NCBI RefSeq assembly: GCF_963931295.1
Contig: NZ_OZ007001.1
Coordinates: 868,001-932,000, forward strand
DNA length: 64,000 nucleotides
Reading direction: 5' to 3'
Origin: an uncultured Mailhella sp.
Lineage (GTDB): Bacteria; Desulfobacterota; Desulfovibrionia; Desulfovibrionales; Desulfovibrionaceae
Under the pieces are notes generated by a model. It searched no databases. It was not told the origin of the DNA and was given only the letters and a program-made list of their open reading frames with translations. This document shows, one piece after another, positions 1 to 8,362 of the stretch; the first letter of the stretch is position 1, and each line of letters starts with the position of its first letter. The position numbers were made by a program, and so were the translations under genes.

Positions 1-69
1 AATATCAGTATATTAAATATTACACTCGCACTTTTTTCAAAAAAAATCGCGAAGAGGGCAAATTTTCTG

Positions 70-98
70 TTGACAGAAGGGGGCATTTTCCATAAACA
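70..98 (+). promoter_or_regulatory. Candidate sigma-70 promoter of the tRNA cluster
   Basis: A perfect TTGACA (70-75) is followed after 17 bp by TAAACA (93-98), a weak -10, 14 bp before the first tRNA. The sequence upstream is very AT-rich. The -35 match and position support it; the -10 is poor. Confidence 0.45.
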
Positions 99-111
99 CA
101 TACCTGCGCAT

Positions 112-187
112 GGGCAGTTAGCTCAGTTGGTAGAGCATCGCCTTCACACGGCGGGGGTCACAGGTTCAAGTCCTGTACTGCCCACCA
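112..187 (+). tRNA. tRNA-Val (CAC)
   Basis: A complete cloverleaf is visible. The acceptor arm GGGCAGT pairs with ACTGCCC, the T-loop GGTTCAAGTCC is standard, CCA is encoded, and the seven-base anticodon loop TTCACAC gives anticodon CAC. It is the first of three clustered tRNA genes, probably one transcript ending at the terminator at 396-427. Confidence 0.97.
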
Positions 188-197
188 TGCGAAAAGT

Positions 198-274
<77 letters not shown>

Positions 275-310
275 CTTTTGTTTAAAAGGGTTTTTGCCCA
301 CTCCATATTT

Positions 311-387
<77 letters not shown>

Positions 388-395
388 TTCAAGGT

Positions 396-427
396 CCTGC
401 AAACATGTGTTGCGGGGCTTTTTTTTT
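396..427 (+). terminator. Rho-independent terminator after the tRNA cluster
   Basis: Stem CCTGCAA (396-402) pairs with TTGCGGG (410-416) with one G-U pair, and is followed by a run of nine T (419-427). Confidence 0.8.
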
Positions 428-1386
428 ACCCTGCGGGGAACGGCTCCGTGCGTGGACGGCGACTGCCGTTGCGGACGGCCTGATTGCAAGGCTGCGCCCG
501 CCAGGGGCCGCCCCACGTTTGGGGAGAAAGGCCGACGACAAGCGCGGAGTGCCGCTTCGAGGCGGTCAAGAACGTCCTTAGCGAAGCACGACGCTCAAGC
601 CCCGAAGCGCTCGCGACGCCCTCCCCGGGAGAGCACGACGCACGCTCCTGCACTGAGCGCAGTCCGTTGTTTCAGCCAACGCGGCGTATCGGTTTCGGAA
701 GCACTGTGCGCACGCGTGCGCCTGCGCGGAGCGCGGCCCCTGTTTCTGCCGGGCCTCGTCCTTATTTCCGAGCCGGACTCGGCGCAGCGATTTCGGACGC
801 TCAACACGCGCACGTCTCACGAAATGAATCGCACGCCCTGTTTTTCCGTGCCGTCCGCCTCCCTTGATGAAACACAGAGCAAAAGCATCTGCGCCGCGTG
901 CAGCGCACGTCTTCTGCGCCGGGCATTCTTCTCGGCCTTCCCCGGTCACCGTTCCAGAGACAACGACGGTCCGAACTTTCGGACCGTCGTTTTTGCCCGC
1001 ATCTTCATCCCCGTTCCGCGGCAATCCGGGGCGACGACTCAGCGCTTCTCGAACGGTCCGGAAAAACCGCAGACGGCCACCTTCCTGTACAGCGTCTGCG
1101 CGAATGCGAAGTTCGCGCGCCGTGCGGGTCATGTTGCCCAGCTTCGGCAACGCGCCTCGCGGATGCTCTCCGGCATGCGTCGGGGGAGAGGCGTCAACGA
1201 CTCTGCCCGCCCGCGCCAATTTTCCCCTCCGGCATCGGGAAAAGCCGCCCGCAGTCTGCGGCGCTCTCCGCGGGATCGAGCCCGACACGCAGAAGAGGAA
1301 CCCCGCCCCTCACTCCCCCCCTTCCTCCGCGCCTTCTTTGCCCGTCGTCTTGAAGCCTCATCGCCACATTCTTCGCGCTGCGCGTC
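428..1386. other. About 960 bp GC-rich stretch with no recognised gene
   Basis: Long open frames run through this stretch on both strands, but their translations are rich in Arg, Ala, Ser and Pro, resemble no family, and one overlaps the tRNA-Asp genes. Such frames arise by chance in high-GC DNA. The only structured element I see is the hairpin terminator at 962-994. A small untranslated RNA ending there is possible, but I cannot support one. Confidence 0.5.
962..994 (+). terminator. Isolated rho-independent terminator
   Basis: Perfect 13-bp arms AACGACGGTCCGA (962-974) and TCGGACCGTCGTT (979-991) with a 4-nt loop, then further T to 994. No recognised plus-strand gene ends just upstream. Confidence 0.75.
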
Positions 1387-1421
1387 TTGACATTTATTTA
1401 GTAATCACTAAAAATTTATAC
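1387..1421 (+). promoter_or_regulatory. Promoter region with palindromic operator for the radical SAM/flavoprotein operon
   Basis: TTGACA at 1387-1392 starts a short AT-rich island. A perfect 16-bp palindrome, TTTAGT-AATC-ACTAAA (1397-1412), lies where the -35/-10 spacer would be, the usual place for a small repressor to bind. A clear -10 at the ideal distance is missing (TTATAC at 1416 is 23 bp from the -35). The regulator is unknown. Confidence 0.5.
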
Positions 1422-1454
1422 AGACAAAAGCTTCAACCTTCACGGAGTCTTCTC

Positions 1455-2345
1455 ATGACGTTCACGGAACCAGCCATGCGCCCGCCGCAGGAAGCCCGTT
1501 CCCTGCTCCTGCGCGCCACCCAGGGCTGCACCTACAATAAATGTCACTTCTGCTACGTGTCGCGCGGCTATCCTTTCATGGCGGTCACGGAGAATGATCT
1601 CGAACACGAGATTTTTTCCCTGCGGCCCATGTTCTCCGACCACACGCCCGTGTACATGACCGGCTCCAATCCTTTCGCCCTGCCCACGGAAAAGCTGCGG
1701 GCGTACCTGCGCGTGCTGCGCAGGCTCGTGCCTCACTTCCAGCGCGTGAGCATGCAGAGCCGCATTGCCGACATCGGACACAAGAGCGACGAAGAGCTGC
1801 GCGAACTGCGCGACATGGGCCTCACGCATCTCTACATCGGCACGGAAAACGGCGACGACAGCGTGCTTGCGCTCATGAACAAGGGGCAGACCGCCGCCGA
1901 AATCGTGGAGCAGCTGCTGCGCCTCGACGAGGCCGGTCTTACCTACACCACTTTCTACATTCTCGGCATGGGCGGCAAGGGAAAGGGCCGCTCCAGCGGC
2001 AGCGCCACGGCCGCCATGTTCAATCAGGTGCATCCGCAGCTCATCACCACCACGGGCATGACGGTTTTTCCCCACACGCCCCTCGCGGACATGGCCGCGC
2101 GCGGGGAATTCATCGAGGCTTCGGAGCGCGAAAAACTCGAGGAGCTGCAGACCTTTCTTTCCGAACTGACCATAGACGTCTTTTACGACGGCGTGCATTA
2201 CCTGAACCCGCTCAACTACCGCTTTTCCAACAAGGACGCCGAAGCCAGGCGGCGCGTGCTGGAAGACATCGACGACGTGCTGCGCTCCTGCTCGGATGAA
2301 GAGCTGGAAGCCATGGTCAGCCGCCGCTTCAAAACCTCCCTGTAA
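1455..2345 (+). CDS. Radical SAM protein (CX4CX2C type)
   Basis: A 297-aa radical SAM protein. Cys25, Cys30 and Cys33 in GCTYNKCHFC form the CX4CX2C site for the [4Fe-4S] cluster that cleaves S-adenosylmethionine, and TENGD around residue 135 fits the radical SAM barrel. The frame is open further upstream to 864, but homology begins at the ATG at 1455, after a weak CGGAG site and just after the promoter, so I chose that start. It is the first gene of an apparent operon with two flavin proteins (12 bp and about 50 bp gaps). The substrate is unknown. Confidence 0.85.
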   Translation: MTFTEPAMRPPQEARSLLLRATQGCTYNKCHFCYVSRGYPFMAVTENDLEHEIFSLRPMFSDHTPVYMTGSNPFALPTEKLRAYLRVLRRLVPHFQRVSMQSRIADIGHKSDEELRELRDMGLTHLYIGTENGDDSVLALMNKGQTAAEIVEQLLRLDEAGLTYTTFYILGMGGKGKGRSSGSATAAMFNQVHPQLITTTGMTVFPHTPLADMAARGEFIEASEREKLEELQTFLSELTIDVFYDGVHYLNPLNYRFSNKDAEARRRVLEDIDDVLRSCSDEELEAMVSRRFKTSL

Positions 2346-2357
2346 ACGGAACCTGCC

Positions 2358-3077
2358 ATGAGCGACACGAATTCTTCCCCCAACGGCAAAAAGATCCTTT
2401 CGCGGCGCAACCTCTTCTTCGGCGCGGGAGCCGCCCTGCTTGCGGCGGCGGGTCATGCGCTGTACCGGCACGTGTCCTCCACCTCGTCCGTGAAGGTGGA
2501 ATCCTTCTCCACGCCCGCCTCGGGCAAGAAAAAGAACATTCTGGTCATTACCGGAAGCGCAAGGCAGGGCGGCAACAGCGACGTGCTGGCGGAAGCCTTC
2601 GTCAAGGGCGCGCGCGAAGCCGGGCACGACGTGAACGTGTTTGCCGCGGGGCGGGAACGCATGAGCGCGTGCCTGCACTGCGAAGGCTGCTGGAGCACCG
2701 GACGCCCCTGCGTTTTGGAAGACAACTTTGAAAAGCTCTGGCCGCTGCTGGAAAAGGCGGACATGCTGGTGTTCTGCAGTCCGCTCTACTGGTACAACTT
2801 CAGCGGTCACATCAAGTGCGTCATGGACAGGCTCTATCCCTATTCCAAAAAACAGAAGCTGCGCGACATGCCGGTTCGGGAGGCCATGCTGCTCATGTGC
2901 GGCGAAAGCCTGTTTCTGCGGTCCTTTGCCGGACCGGCGGAAGCCTATCGGCAGATGCTCGGCTTCAAAGGCTGGAAAGACAGAGGCCGTCTGTTCGTCA
3001 CCGGCGTGAACGACGCGGGCGACATGGCGGGGCACAAGGCGCTCGCCACGGCCGAAGCCATGGGGAAAAACGCCTGA
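2358..3077 (+). CDS. Exported or anchored Fe-S flavoprotein, NADPH-dependent FMN reductase family
   Basis: 239 aa. Residues 15-22 (SRRNLFFG) and the hydrophobic stretch after them look like a Tat signal or anchor. A flavodoxin-like domain starts near residue 60 with the FMN phosphate loop TGSARQGGNSD. Cys105, Cys108, Cys111 and Cys118 form the compact cysteine motif of iron-sulfur flavoproteins, so a [4Fe-4S] cluster beside FMN is likely. It would move electrons at or outside the membrane. It sits between a radical SAM protein and a flavin reductase domain protein, probably co-transcribed with both. Confidence 0.8.
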   Translation: MSDTNSSPNGKKILSRRNLFFGAGAALLAAAGHALYRHVSSTSSVKVESFSTPASGKKKNILVITGSARQGGNSDVLAEAFVKGAREAGHDVNVFAAGRERMSACLHCEGCWSTGRPCVLEDNFEKLWPLLEKADMLVFCSPLYWYNFSGHIKCVMDRLYPYSKKQKLRDMPVREAMLLMCGESLFLRSFAGPAEAYRQMLGFKGWKDRGRLFVTGVNDAGDMAGHKALATAEAMGKNA

Positions 3078-3130
3078 TTCCCGCCTCGTTCACCCCGACT
3101 TTCAACAGAAAACCCATGCAAGGAGCAGAC

Positions 3131-3631
3131 ATGAAACCCATTCCTCTTCTCGATGTGGCAAAGGTGACCTCGCCCAATCCGGTAACGCTCATCTGTTCCC
3201 GCAACGCAGAGGGCGTGACCAATCTCGCGGCGGTGTCCTGGTGGACTTATCTCAGCATTGAACCGGCCGTCATCGGCTTCGCCATGATGAAGCCCTCCTA
3301 CACCGGAGAAACCGTGAGAGCCAACAAAAACGTGGTGCTGACCATTCCGGGCGAAGCGCTGGCCAAACAGGTCATGCAGTGCGGCTGCTCCACCGGCAGA
3401 ACGAAAAGCAAGGCCCGGGACTTCGGCATCGAACTCAAGAGCCTGCCCGACTGCGACATTCAGATTCCCGTTCACAGCGCGGCGGCCATTCAGTGCCGTC
3501 TGCGGGAATTCGTCGATGTGGGCGATCACTACTTCTACATCTGCAACGTGGAAAACGTGTACGCCGACGATCAGGAACGTCCGCTCTTCGCCTGGAACGG
3601 CTACTCGAAAATCGCCCCGCTCCAGAAGTAG
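3131..3631 (+). CDS. Flavin reductase family protein (FMN-binding split barrel)
   Basis: 166 aa. The start at 3131 follows a good AAGGAG site. The N-terminal part (VTSPNPVTLICSRN, then TNLAAVSWWTYLSIEP) matches the FMN-binding split barrel seen in flavin reductases and flavoredoxin of Desulfovibrio. It carries bound FMN and probably exchanges electrons with the Fe-S flavoprotein encoded 50 bp upstream. It is the last gene of the operon, which ends at a bidirectional terminator. Confidence 0.85.
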   Translation: MKPIPLLDVAKVTSPNPVTLICSRNAEGVTNLAAVSWWTYLSIEPAVIGFAMMKPSYTGETVRANKNVVLTIPGEALAKQVMQCGCSTGRTKSKARDFGIELKSLPDCDIQIPVHSAAAIQCRLREFVDVGDHYFYICNVENVYADDQERPLFAWNGYSKIAPLQK

Positions 3632-3716
3632 CCGCGCGCCCTTGCGCCGCATCTTCCGCAACGGCGTTCAAGCTGCAAAGCGCTCCTCGCCGCGGCCGGT
3701 CGGCGCACAGGAGAAC

Positions 3717-3763
3717 AACAAGGCGGACTCCCCATCCACAAAACGAAGGGAGTCCGCCTTGTT
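3717..3763. terminator. Bidirectional terminator between convergent genes
   Basis: Perfect 16-bp arms AACAAGGCGGACTCCC (3717-3732) and its complement (3748-3763), followed by CGTTTT on the plus strand. It separates the flavin reductase gene from the convergent LysR gene. Confidence 0.8.
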
Positions 3764-3795
3764 CGTTTTCCGGCGCGGCGCAGCTTTCCGCCTTC

Positions 3796-4671
3796 TCAGG
3801 CTCTCTCGCGCAGCTCGGCAAGAAGCAGATCCGCGGCTCTCGAAAAGAGCTGATTCTTTTTCCACACGACGTCCACATAAGATTTCAGCGTCGGCGTCAG
3901 CGGACGAAAGCACAGCGCCGAATCTCCCGCCGTGTTCACAATTCCGTCGAGGCAAATAACGTATCCCGTGCCAGCCTCCGCCATCATCGCGGCGTTGAAC
4001 AGCAGATTGTACGTGCCGACGATGGAAAGCTTGTCCGCAGGAACGCGCAGCCAGCTCAAGAGCTGTCCTCCGGCCAGCGCCTGACGGGAACAGATGAGCG
4101 GCAGATTCCACAAATCCTCCGCGCGCACGGCGTCGTGCGAGGCCAGAGGGCTGTCCCGGCGCATGAGCACTCCCCACCGGTCGGCAAGCGGCAGCCGCAG
4201 ATAATGATATTTCGTCACGTCGTGCGGCTCGATGAACACGCCGAAATCCAGCAGGCCCTTGTCCAGACGTTCCGCCACGTCGGCCGCATTGCCGCTGTAA
4301 AGATGATACCGTACTCCGGGATGCCGCGCCATAAGTTCGCGCACGGCCGCAGCCAGCGTCCGAAAGGCCTGCGTTTCCCCCGCGCCGATGTGCAGCACGC
4401 CCGACACTTCCTCTTCGGCGGCGGTCACTTCCTCCCGCGTCTGCTGCACGAGATCCATGATCTGCCCGGCGCGCTTGCAGAGCAGCATGCCCTGACGCGT
4501 CAGCGTCACCTTCCGGCTGCCGCGCTCCAAAAGCTTCACGCCCATTTCCTCTTCGAGTTCCATGATCTGCCGGGAAAGGCTCGGCTGCGTGATGTTCAAC
4601 GATCTGGCCGCGCCGGAAATGCTCTGCTCCCGCGCCACGGCGAGAAAGGAGCGCAACGTACGGAATTCCAT
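3796..4671 (-). CDS. LysR-family transcriptional regulator
   Basis: 291 aa from the ATG at 4671, which has GAGGG 8 bp before it; an in-frame ATG 39 bp further upstream lacks this. The N-terminal winged helix-turn-helix (FLAVAREQSISGAARSLNIT, then QPSLSRQIMELEEEMG) is typical of LysR, followed by the effector-binding domain from about residue 90. It is transcribed away from the DUF362/flavoprotein genes and probably controls them from the shared 286-bp intergenic region. The effector is unknown. Confidence 0.9.
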   Translation of the reverse strand: MEFRTLRSFLAVAREQSISGAARSLNITQPSLSRQIMELEEEMGVKLLERGSRKVTLTRQGMLLCKRAGQIMDLVQQTREEVTAAEEEVSGVLHIGAGETQAFRTLAAAVRELMARHPGVRYHLYSGNAADVAERLDKGLLDFGVFIEPHDVTKYHYLRLPLADRWGVLMRRDSPLASHDAVRAEDLWNLPLICSRQALAGGQLLSWLRVPADKLSIVGTYNLLFNAAMMAEAGTGYVICLDGIVNTAGDSALCFRPLTPTLKSYVDVVWKKNQLFSRAADLLLAELRERA

Positions 4672-4696
4672 GCTGTTACCCTCGTTTTCAGCCGAA

Positions 4697-4725
4697 CATA
4701 ATCCATGCATAAAAAACTATGTCAA
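4697..4725 (-). promoter_or_regulatory. Candidate promoter of the LysR gene
   Basis: On the minus strand TTGACA (4725-4720) is followed after 17 bp by ATTATG (4702-4697), about 25 bp from the LysR start. On the plus strand the same region carries the short direct repeats TCGCTAT and TTGCTAT, possible LysR contact sites. Confidence 0.55.
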
Positions 4726-4957
4726 CGTATTCGCTATAACTATTTGCTATTGCTTCTCCAGCGTTTTATCATGAAAGCAAACGCCGGACGACCGTTCGGA
4801 AAACGCGCGCCGCCGTCCGAGGCGTTGCCGGACAACACAGGCAGTTTCTCCTCCGACGCGGACTATGCGCAGGCGTCCGCCGCCGGACGGGAAAAAACGA
4901 CGCGCCGCCCGGCAGGCAAGGCCGACGCGTTGCGGCGTCGCTTTCAGGGAGAAAACC

Positions 4958-6289
4958 ATGGCCATGACACGAAGAGATTTTTTGAAAGGCGGCATCATGA
5001 CGGCGGGCGTCTGCACCGGCTCATCCCTTCTGCCCGGACGTGCCGCGTCCGGGCGGGAAATATCGCCCTTTCCCGCGCACGCCCCCTGCGGCACGGGCGT
5101 CGGCGTGTTTCCCGGGCGCGTGGTCTGGACGCGCGATCCTTCCGCCGTCCGCTGGGACGGGCAGGGCTACTGGTGGCAGCCGGAACATTTTTCCGAATCC
5201 GCCGTGCTCGCCATGGTGCGTTCGGGCATCGCCGCGCTGGCCGGAACGTCCGACGCCGTTGCCGGATGGCAGACCCTGTTCCGGCATCACAACGAATCGC
5301 GGGGAAGAAGCGGCGGCTGCGCTCCGGGGCAGCGGCTTGCCGTCAAGGCCAACATGAACGGAGCCGGAGCCTATTCGGACGACCCGCACGGCAGAACCCA
5401 CGAAAGCTACACAAGCCCCGTGCTGCTCAGGGCGCTGCTGCTGTCCCTGATCGAAGACGCCGGCGTTGCGCCGCAGGACATAACGGTGTACGACGCAGGG
5501 CGCGTCATTCCCGAGTACATGCGACGGATGTGTTCCTCCGGCCCTCTGACGGGCGTGCTCTTCCGGCATCGCGATCCGAACGGCCCGCTGGACGCCCTGC
5601 CGGACAGGCACTGTCCCGTGCGCTGGTCCCGGGATATTGCCGGAGCGGTCAACTATCTGCCCGCGTGCGTCACGGAAACGACATACCTCATCAATCTGGC
5701 CAGCCTGAAAGGGCACTGCTACGGCATGACGCTGTGCGGAAAAAATCATTTCGGCAGCATCCTCAACGCCGACCGCATGCGCGCGCCGCAGGCCGCGGGA
5801 CTCCATGCTCTGGTGTCGTCGAGCCGCATGGGCGACTACGCCGTGCTTGCGGATCTGACGGCGAATCGTCATCTCGGCGGCAAAACCGTGCTCTGCATGC
5901 TCGACGGTCTGATCACCGCCCCGGGAGAAAGCGTGAACATCACGCGGGAAAAGGCGCTCTGGCGGCAGCCGCCGTTCAACGGAAACTTCTGTTCCAGCCT
6001 GTTTTTCTCTCAGGATCCCGTAGCGATAGATTCCGTGGGCGCGGATTTTCTGGTCAACGAACCCGTCATGCGCGAGCACAACGCCCTTCTTCGGCACTAT
6101 CGCGGCATGGAAAACTATCTGCACGAAGCCGCGCTCATCGCTTCGCCGCCTTCCGGCACGATCTACCGCGACGGCTTCGGCGGCGTCGTGAGCAATCTCG
6201 GCGTTCACGAACACTGGAACAATCCGGAAGAAAAACTGTACAGCCGCAATCTGGGCGGCAAGGAAGGCATCGAGCTCGTCCGCGCATGA
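4958..6289 (+). CDS. Tat-exported DUF362 domain protein
   Basis: 443 aa. The start at 4958 follows CAGGGAG. TRRDFLKGG at residues 4-12 plus the following hydrophobic stretch is a clear Tat signal, so the protein should fold with a cofactor and act in the periplasm. The body resembles DUF362 proteins (the VKANMNG segment, KGHCYGMTLCGKNHFG, and an aspartate-rich SQDPVAIDSVGADF segment). No ferredoxin-type Cys cluster is seen, unlike many DUF362 proteins. A flavoprotein gene follows 42 bp later. The function of the family is not established. Confidence 0.75.
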   Translation: MAMTRRDFLKGGIMTAGVCTGSSLLPGRAASGREISPFPAHAPCGTGVGVFPGRVVWTRDPSAVRWDGQGYWWQPEHFSESAVLAMVRSGIAALAGTSDAVAGWQTLFRHHNESRGRSGGCAPGQRLAVKANMNGAGAYSDDPHGRTHESYTSPVLLRALLLSLIEDAGVAPQDITVYDAGRVIPEYMRRMCSSGPLTGVLFRHRDPNGPLDALPDRHCPVRWSRDIAGAVNYLPACVTETTYLINLASLKGHCYGMTLCGKNHFGSILNADRMRAPQAAGLHALVSSSRMGDYAVLADLTANRHLGGKTVLCMLDGLITAPGESVNITREKALWRQPPFNGNFCSSLFFSQDPVAIDSVGADFLVNEPVMREHNALLRHYRGMENYLHEAALIASPPSGTIYRDGFGGVVSNLGVHEHWNNPEEKLYSRNLGGKEGIELVRA

Positions 6290-6331
6290 CAGAGCGACGG
6301 AGCGGCCTTCCCAACGACAACGGAGAACATC

Positions 6332-6898
6332 ATGAAGATACTGGGCATCAACGGAAGCTCAAGAAAAGACGGCAACACGGCCCTGCTCATGCGGGAAGTG
6401 TTCAAAGGACTGGAAGACGCAGGCATGGAAACGAGCCTGATTCAGCTGGCCGATCACACCATCGAACCCTGCCGCGCCTGCTTTTCCTGCGCGAAGACGG
6501 GCTCCTGCGTGTTCGGTCAGGACGACTTCAACGAACTTTTCGACCTCATGACGAAGGCCGACGGCATTCTTCTCGGCTCGCCGGTCTATTCGGCCGATGT
6601 TTCCGCCAGAATGAAGGCCTTTCTTGAGCGCGCGGCCGTGGTGGCCGACATGCGCCCCGGCCTGCTCAGGCACAAGGCGGGCGCGGCCGTGGCCGCAGTG
6701 CGGCGCGGCGGAGCACTTGCGGCGGTGGACGCCATGAATCACTTTTTTCTCAATCATGAAATGTTCGTGGTCGGCTCCACCTACTGGAACATGGCCTACG
6801 GGCAAATGCCCGGCGACGTGCTGAGCGATGCGGAAGGCCTCGACAACATGAGAAATCTCGGCCGAAACATGGCCTTTCTTCTGCAGCGTCTGGCCTGA
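6332..6898 (+). CDS. Iron-sulfur flavoprotein, NADPH-dependent FMN reductase family
   Basis: 188 aa, cytoplasmic, with a flavodoxin-like fold. GINGSSRKDGNT (residues 5-16) is the FMN phosphate loop and GSPVYSADVSARMKAFLER the second flavin contact. Cys47, Cys50, Cys53 and Cys59 (CX2CX2CX5C) give the iron-sulfur-flavoprotein cluster site. It is 42 bp downstream of the DUF362 gene with its own GGAGAACATC site, so the two probably form one unit under the divergent LysR protein. Confidence 0.85.
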   Translation: MKILGINGSSRKDGNTALLMREVFKGLEDAGMETSLIQLADHTIEPCRACFSCAKTGSCVFGQDDFNELFDLMTKADGILLGSPVYSADVSARMKAFLERAAVVADMRPGLLRHKAGAAVAAVRRGGALAAVDAMNHFFLNHEMFVVGSTYWNMAYGQMPGDVLSDAEGLDNMRNLGRNMAFLLQRLA

Positions 6899-7130
6899 CG
6901 GCACACTCCCTTGTGCGGACTTGCCGGAAGGCCTCCGCACAAGCGCCGGGCGCGGCGAGAGCGGCGGCGGCTTTCCCAGCCTCTCCCGCGACGGGAAGAG
7001 GACGGACCGGCAGCCGCGCGTCCGGCCTGCTCGACGACATGCGGCGTCCGTGCCCCCTTCCTTTCCCCGACTGACAATATCAGGCAAGTTTTTGCCACAA
7101 ATGCATCTTCATCCTCCTGCGGGCGTCGTC

Positions 7131-7149
7131 TATTCTGATCATCAGAATA
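7131..7149. promoter_or_regulatory. Perfect 19-bp palindrome upstream of the DUF4405 gene
   Basis: TATTCTGAT-C-ATCAGAATA has 9-bp arms around a single base. It lies 70 bp before the start at 7219 and overlaps a TAGAAT -10-like hexamer at 7148. There is no T-run, so it fits an operator better than a terminator. The rest of the 320-bp gap (6899-7218) shows nothing else I recognise. Confidence 0.6.
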
Positions 7150-7218
7150 GAATATTTCCCGAATCCGGCTTCCGGGAAGGACAGCTTTCCCGTCGGCCGT
7201 CGCGCCCCGGAGTCAACG

Positions 7219-7944
7219 ATGAACATGCCCGCAACCGTTCTCACGGATCTTGTGCTCCTTCTGCTGTTTCTTCTGCTCATGGCCGCTCCCCATACCGGCG
7301 GCGCGGTTCATGAGTGGCTGGGCGTGCTGCTGACCTTCACGCTTCTTCTGCATGCATGGCTCAACCGCGTCTGGTACAAATCGCTGCTCAAGGGCCGGTA
7401 CAACGTCACGAGGGCCGTTCGGCTCGCGCTGAACGCCCTGCTTCTTCTGACGCTGCTCGGCACGCTGGCAAGCGCCGTGCCCATTTCCCGAGCGGTGTTC
7501 GCCTTTCTCGGACTCAAGGGCGGGCTCTCCGCAAGAACCATCCACGTCTTCTGCGCCCACTGGTGCTTCCTTCTCGCAGCCGTCCATCTCGGCGTTTACG
7601 GCAGGCGATTCTGCGCCCCGTTTGCGCGCTTTTCTGCCGCGCCTCGTCCGCTCGGCTATCGGCTGACCTCCTCCGGCCTAAGCGTCGCCCTTGCCTTGTA
7701 CGGCCTGCACGCCTTTTTTCAGAGAGAACTGACCTTTCCGCTGACCATGCAGAGTTCCTTCATGCTGTGGAGCGAAAACGCCGCTCTCTTTCTTCTGGAC
7801 TACGGCGCGGTCTTTTTCCTGTTCGCCTGGACAAGCTTCCGCCTGGCCACGCTGTCGCGCACATGGCGTTCCCACGCCTCGCTCTTTCTCCGCGCCGGGG
7901 AAAGACGCCCCTCGCCTTTCGATCAGCCCCCAAAGCGCTCATAG
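7219..7944 (+). CDS. DUF4405 family membrane protein (cytochrome b-like)
   Basis: 241 aa with about five hydrophobic segments. The pattern His-Glu-Trp-Leu in the second helix, further His residues in the LLLHAWLNRVWY and HVFCAHWC segments, and the KSLLKGRYN loop are typical of DUF4405 proteins, thought to be b-type cytochrome-like membrane subunits with heme between paired histidines. No partner reductase gene is adjacent. The palindrome at 7131 suggests single-gene control. Confidence 0.8.
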   Translation: MNMPATVLTDLVLLLLFLLLMAAPHTGGAVHEWLGVLLTFTLLLHAWLNRVWYKSLLKGRYNVTRAVRLALNALLLLTLLGTLASAVPISRAVFAFLGLKGGLSARTIHVFCAHWCFLLAAVHLGVYGRRFCAPFARFSAAPRPLGYRLTSSGLSVALALYGLHAFFQRELTFPLTMQSSFMLWSENAALFLLDYGAVFFLFAWTSFRLATLSRTWRSHASLFLRAGERRPSPFDQPPKRS

Positions 7945-8362
7945 CTTCCTGCCGAATCGCCGCTCTCTGCCCGCCAGTGCTGCAAGGGGCCCCGCATCAT
8001 CTCGCCGCCGCGTGATCCCCCCCCAAGGCGTCTGCCTTCCATCATGATGCCAGAGCCTCACAGCCATGCCTCCCCCCTCGCAAACTCGCGAAGCGGCGAA
8101 CTTGCCCTTTGCTGACGATGCATGGCATCTATTGCCTTGAAAAAATATTAACGTATGACGCATGGAAAATATCGCCCATTTCTTCACCAAACTCATGCAC
8201 AACATCGAAAAAATCTTCCCTTTTCCCCCTGTTGTTGTCCATAAAGACAGAAAAACATCTCTGCCATCAGAGAAAATACATATGTTCATGCGCCACAAGA
8301 GGAATGCATTGACAGGCACATGAAAAATTATCATGGATTAAGGAAACACCGCCGAGGATGCC
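7945..8362. other. 418-bp intergenic region
   Basis: The first half is GC-rich and the second half AT-rich. Short frames on both strands (for example 8109-8312) lack a ribosome site and any family resemblance. The region probably holds the promoter of the sigma-54 activator gene at 8363, but I see no clear -35/-10 or -24/-12 pair. Confidence 0.4.

Noticed and set aside
8115..8135. A TGGCAT...TGCC string resembling a sigma-54 promoter before the activator gene
   Set aside because: The GG to GC distance is 8 bp, not 10, which inactivates such promoters.
8109..8312. Small plus-strand open frame upstream of the sigma-54 activator
   Set aside because: No ribosome site, no family resemblance, and it lies in a regulatory gap.
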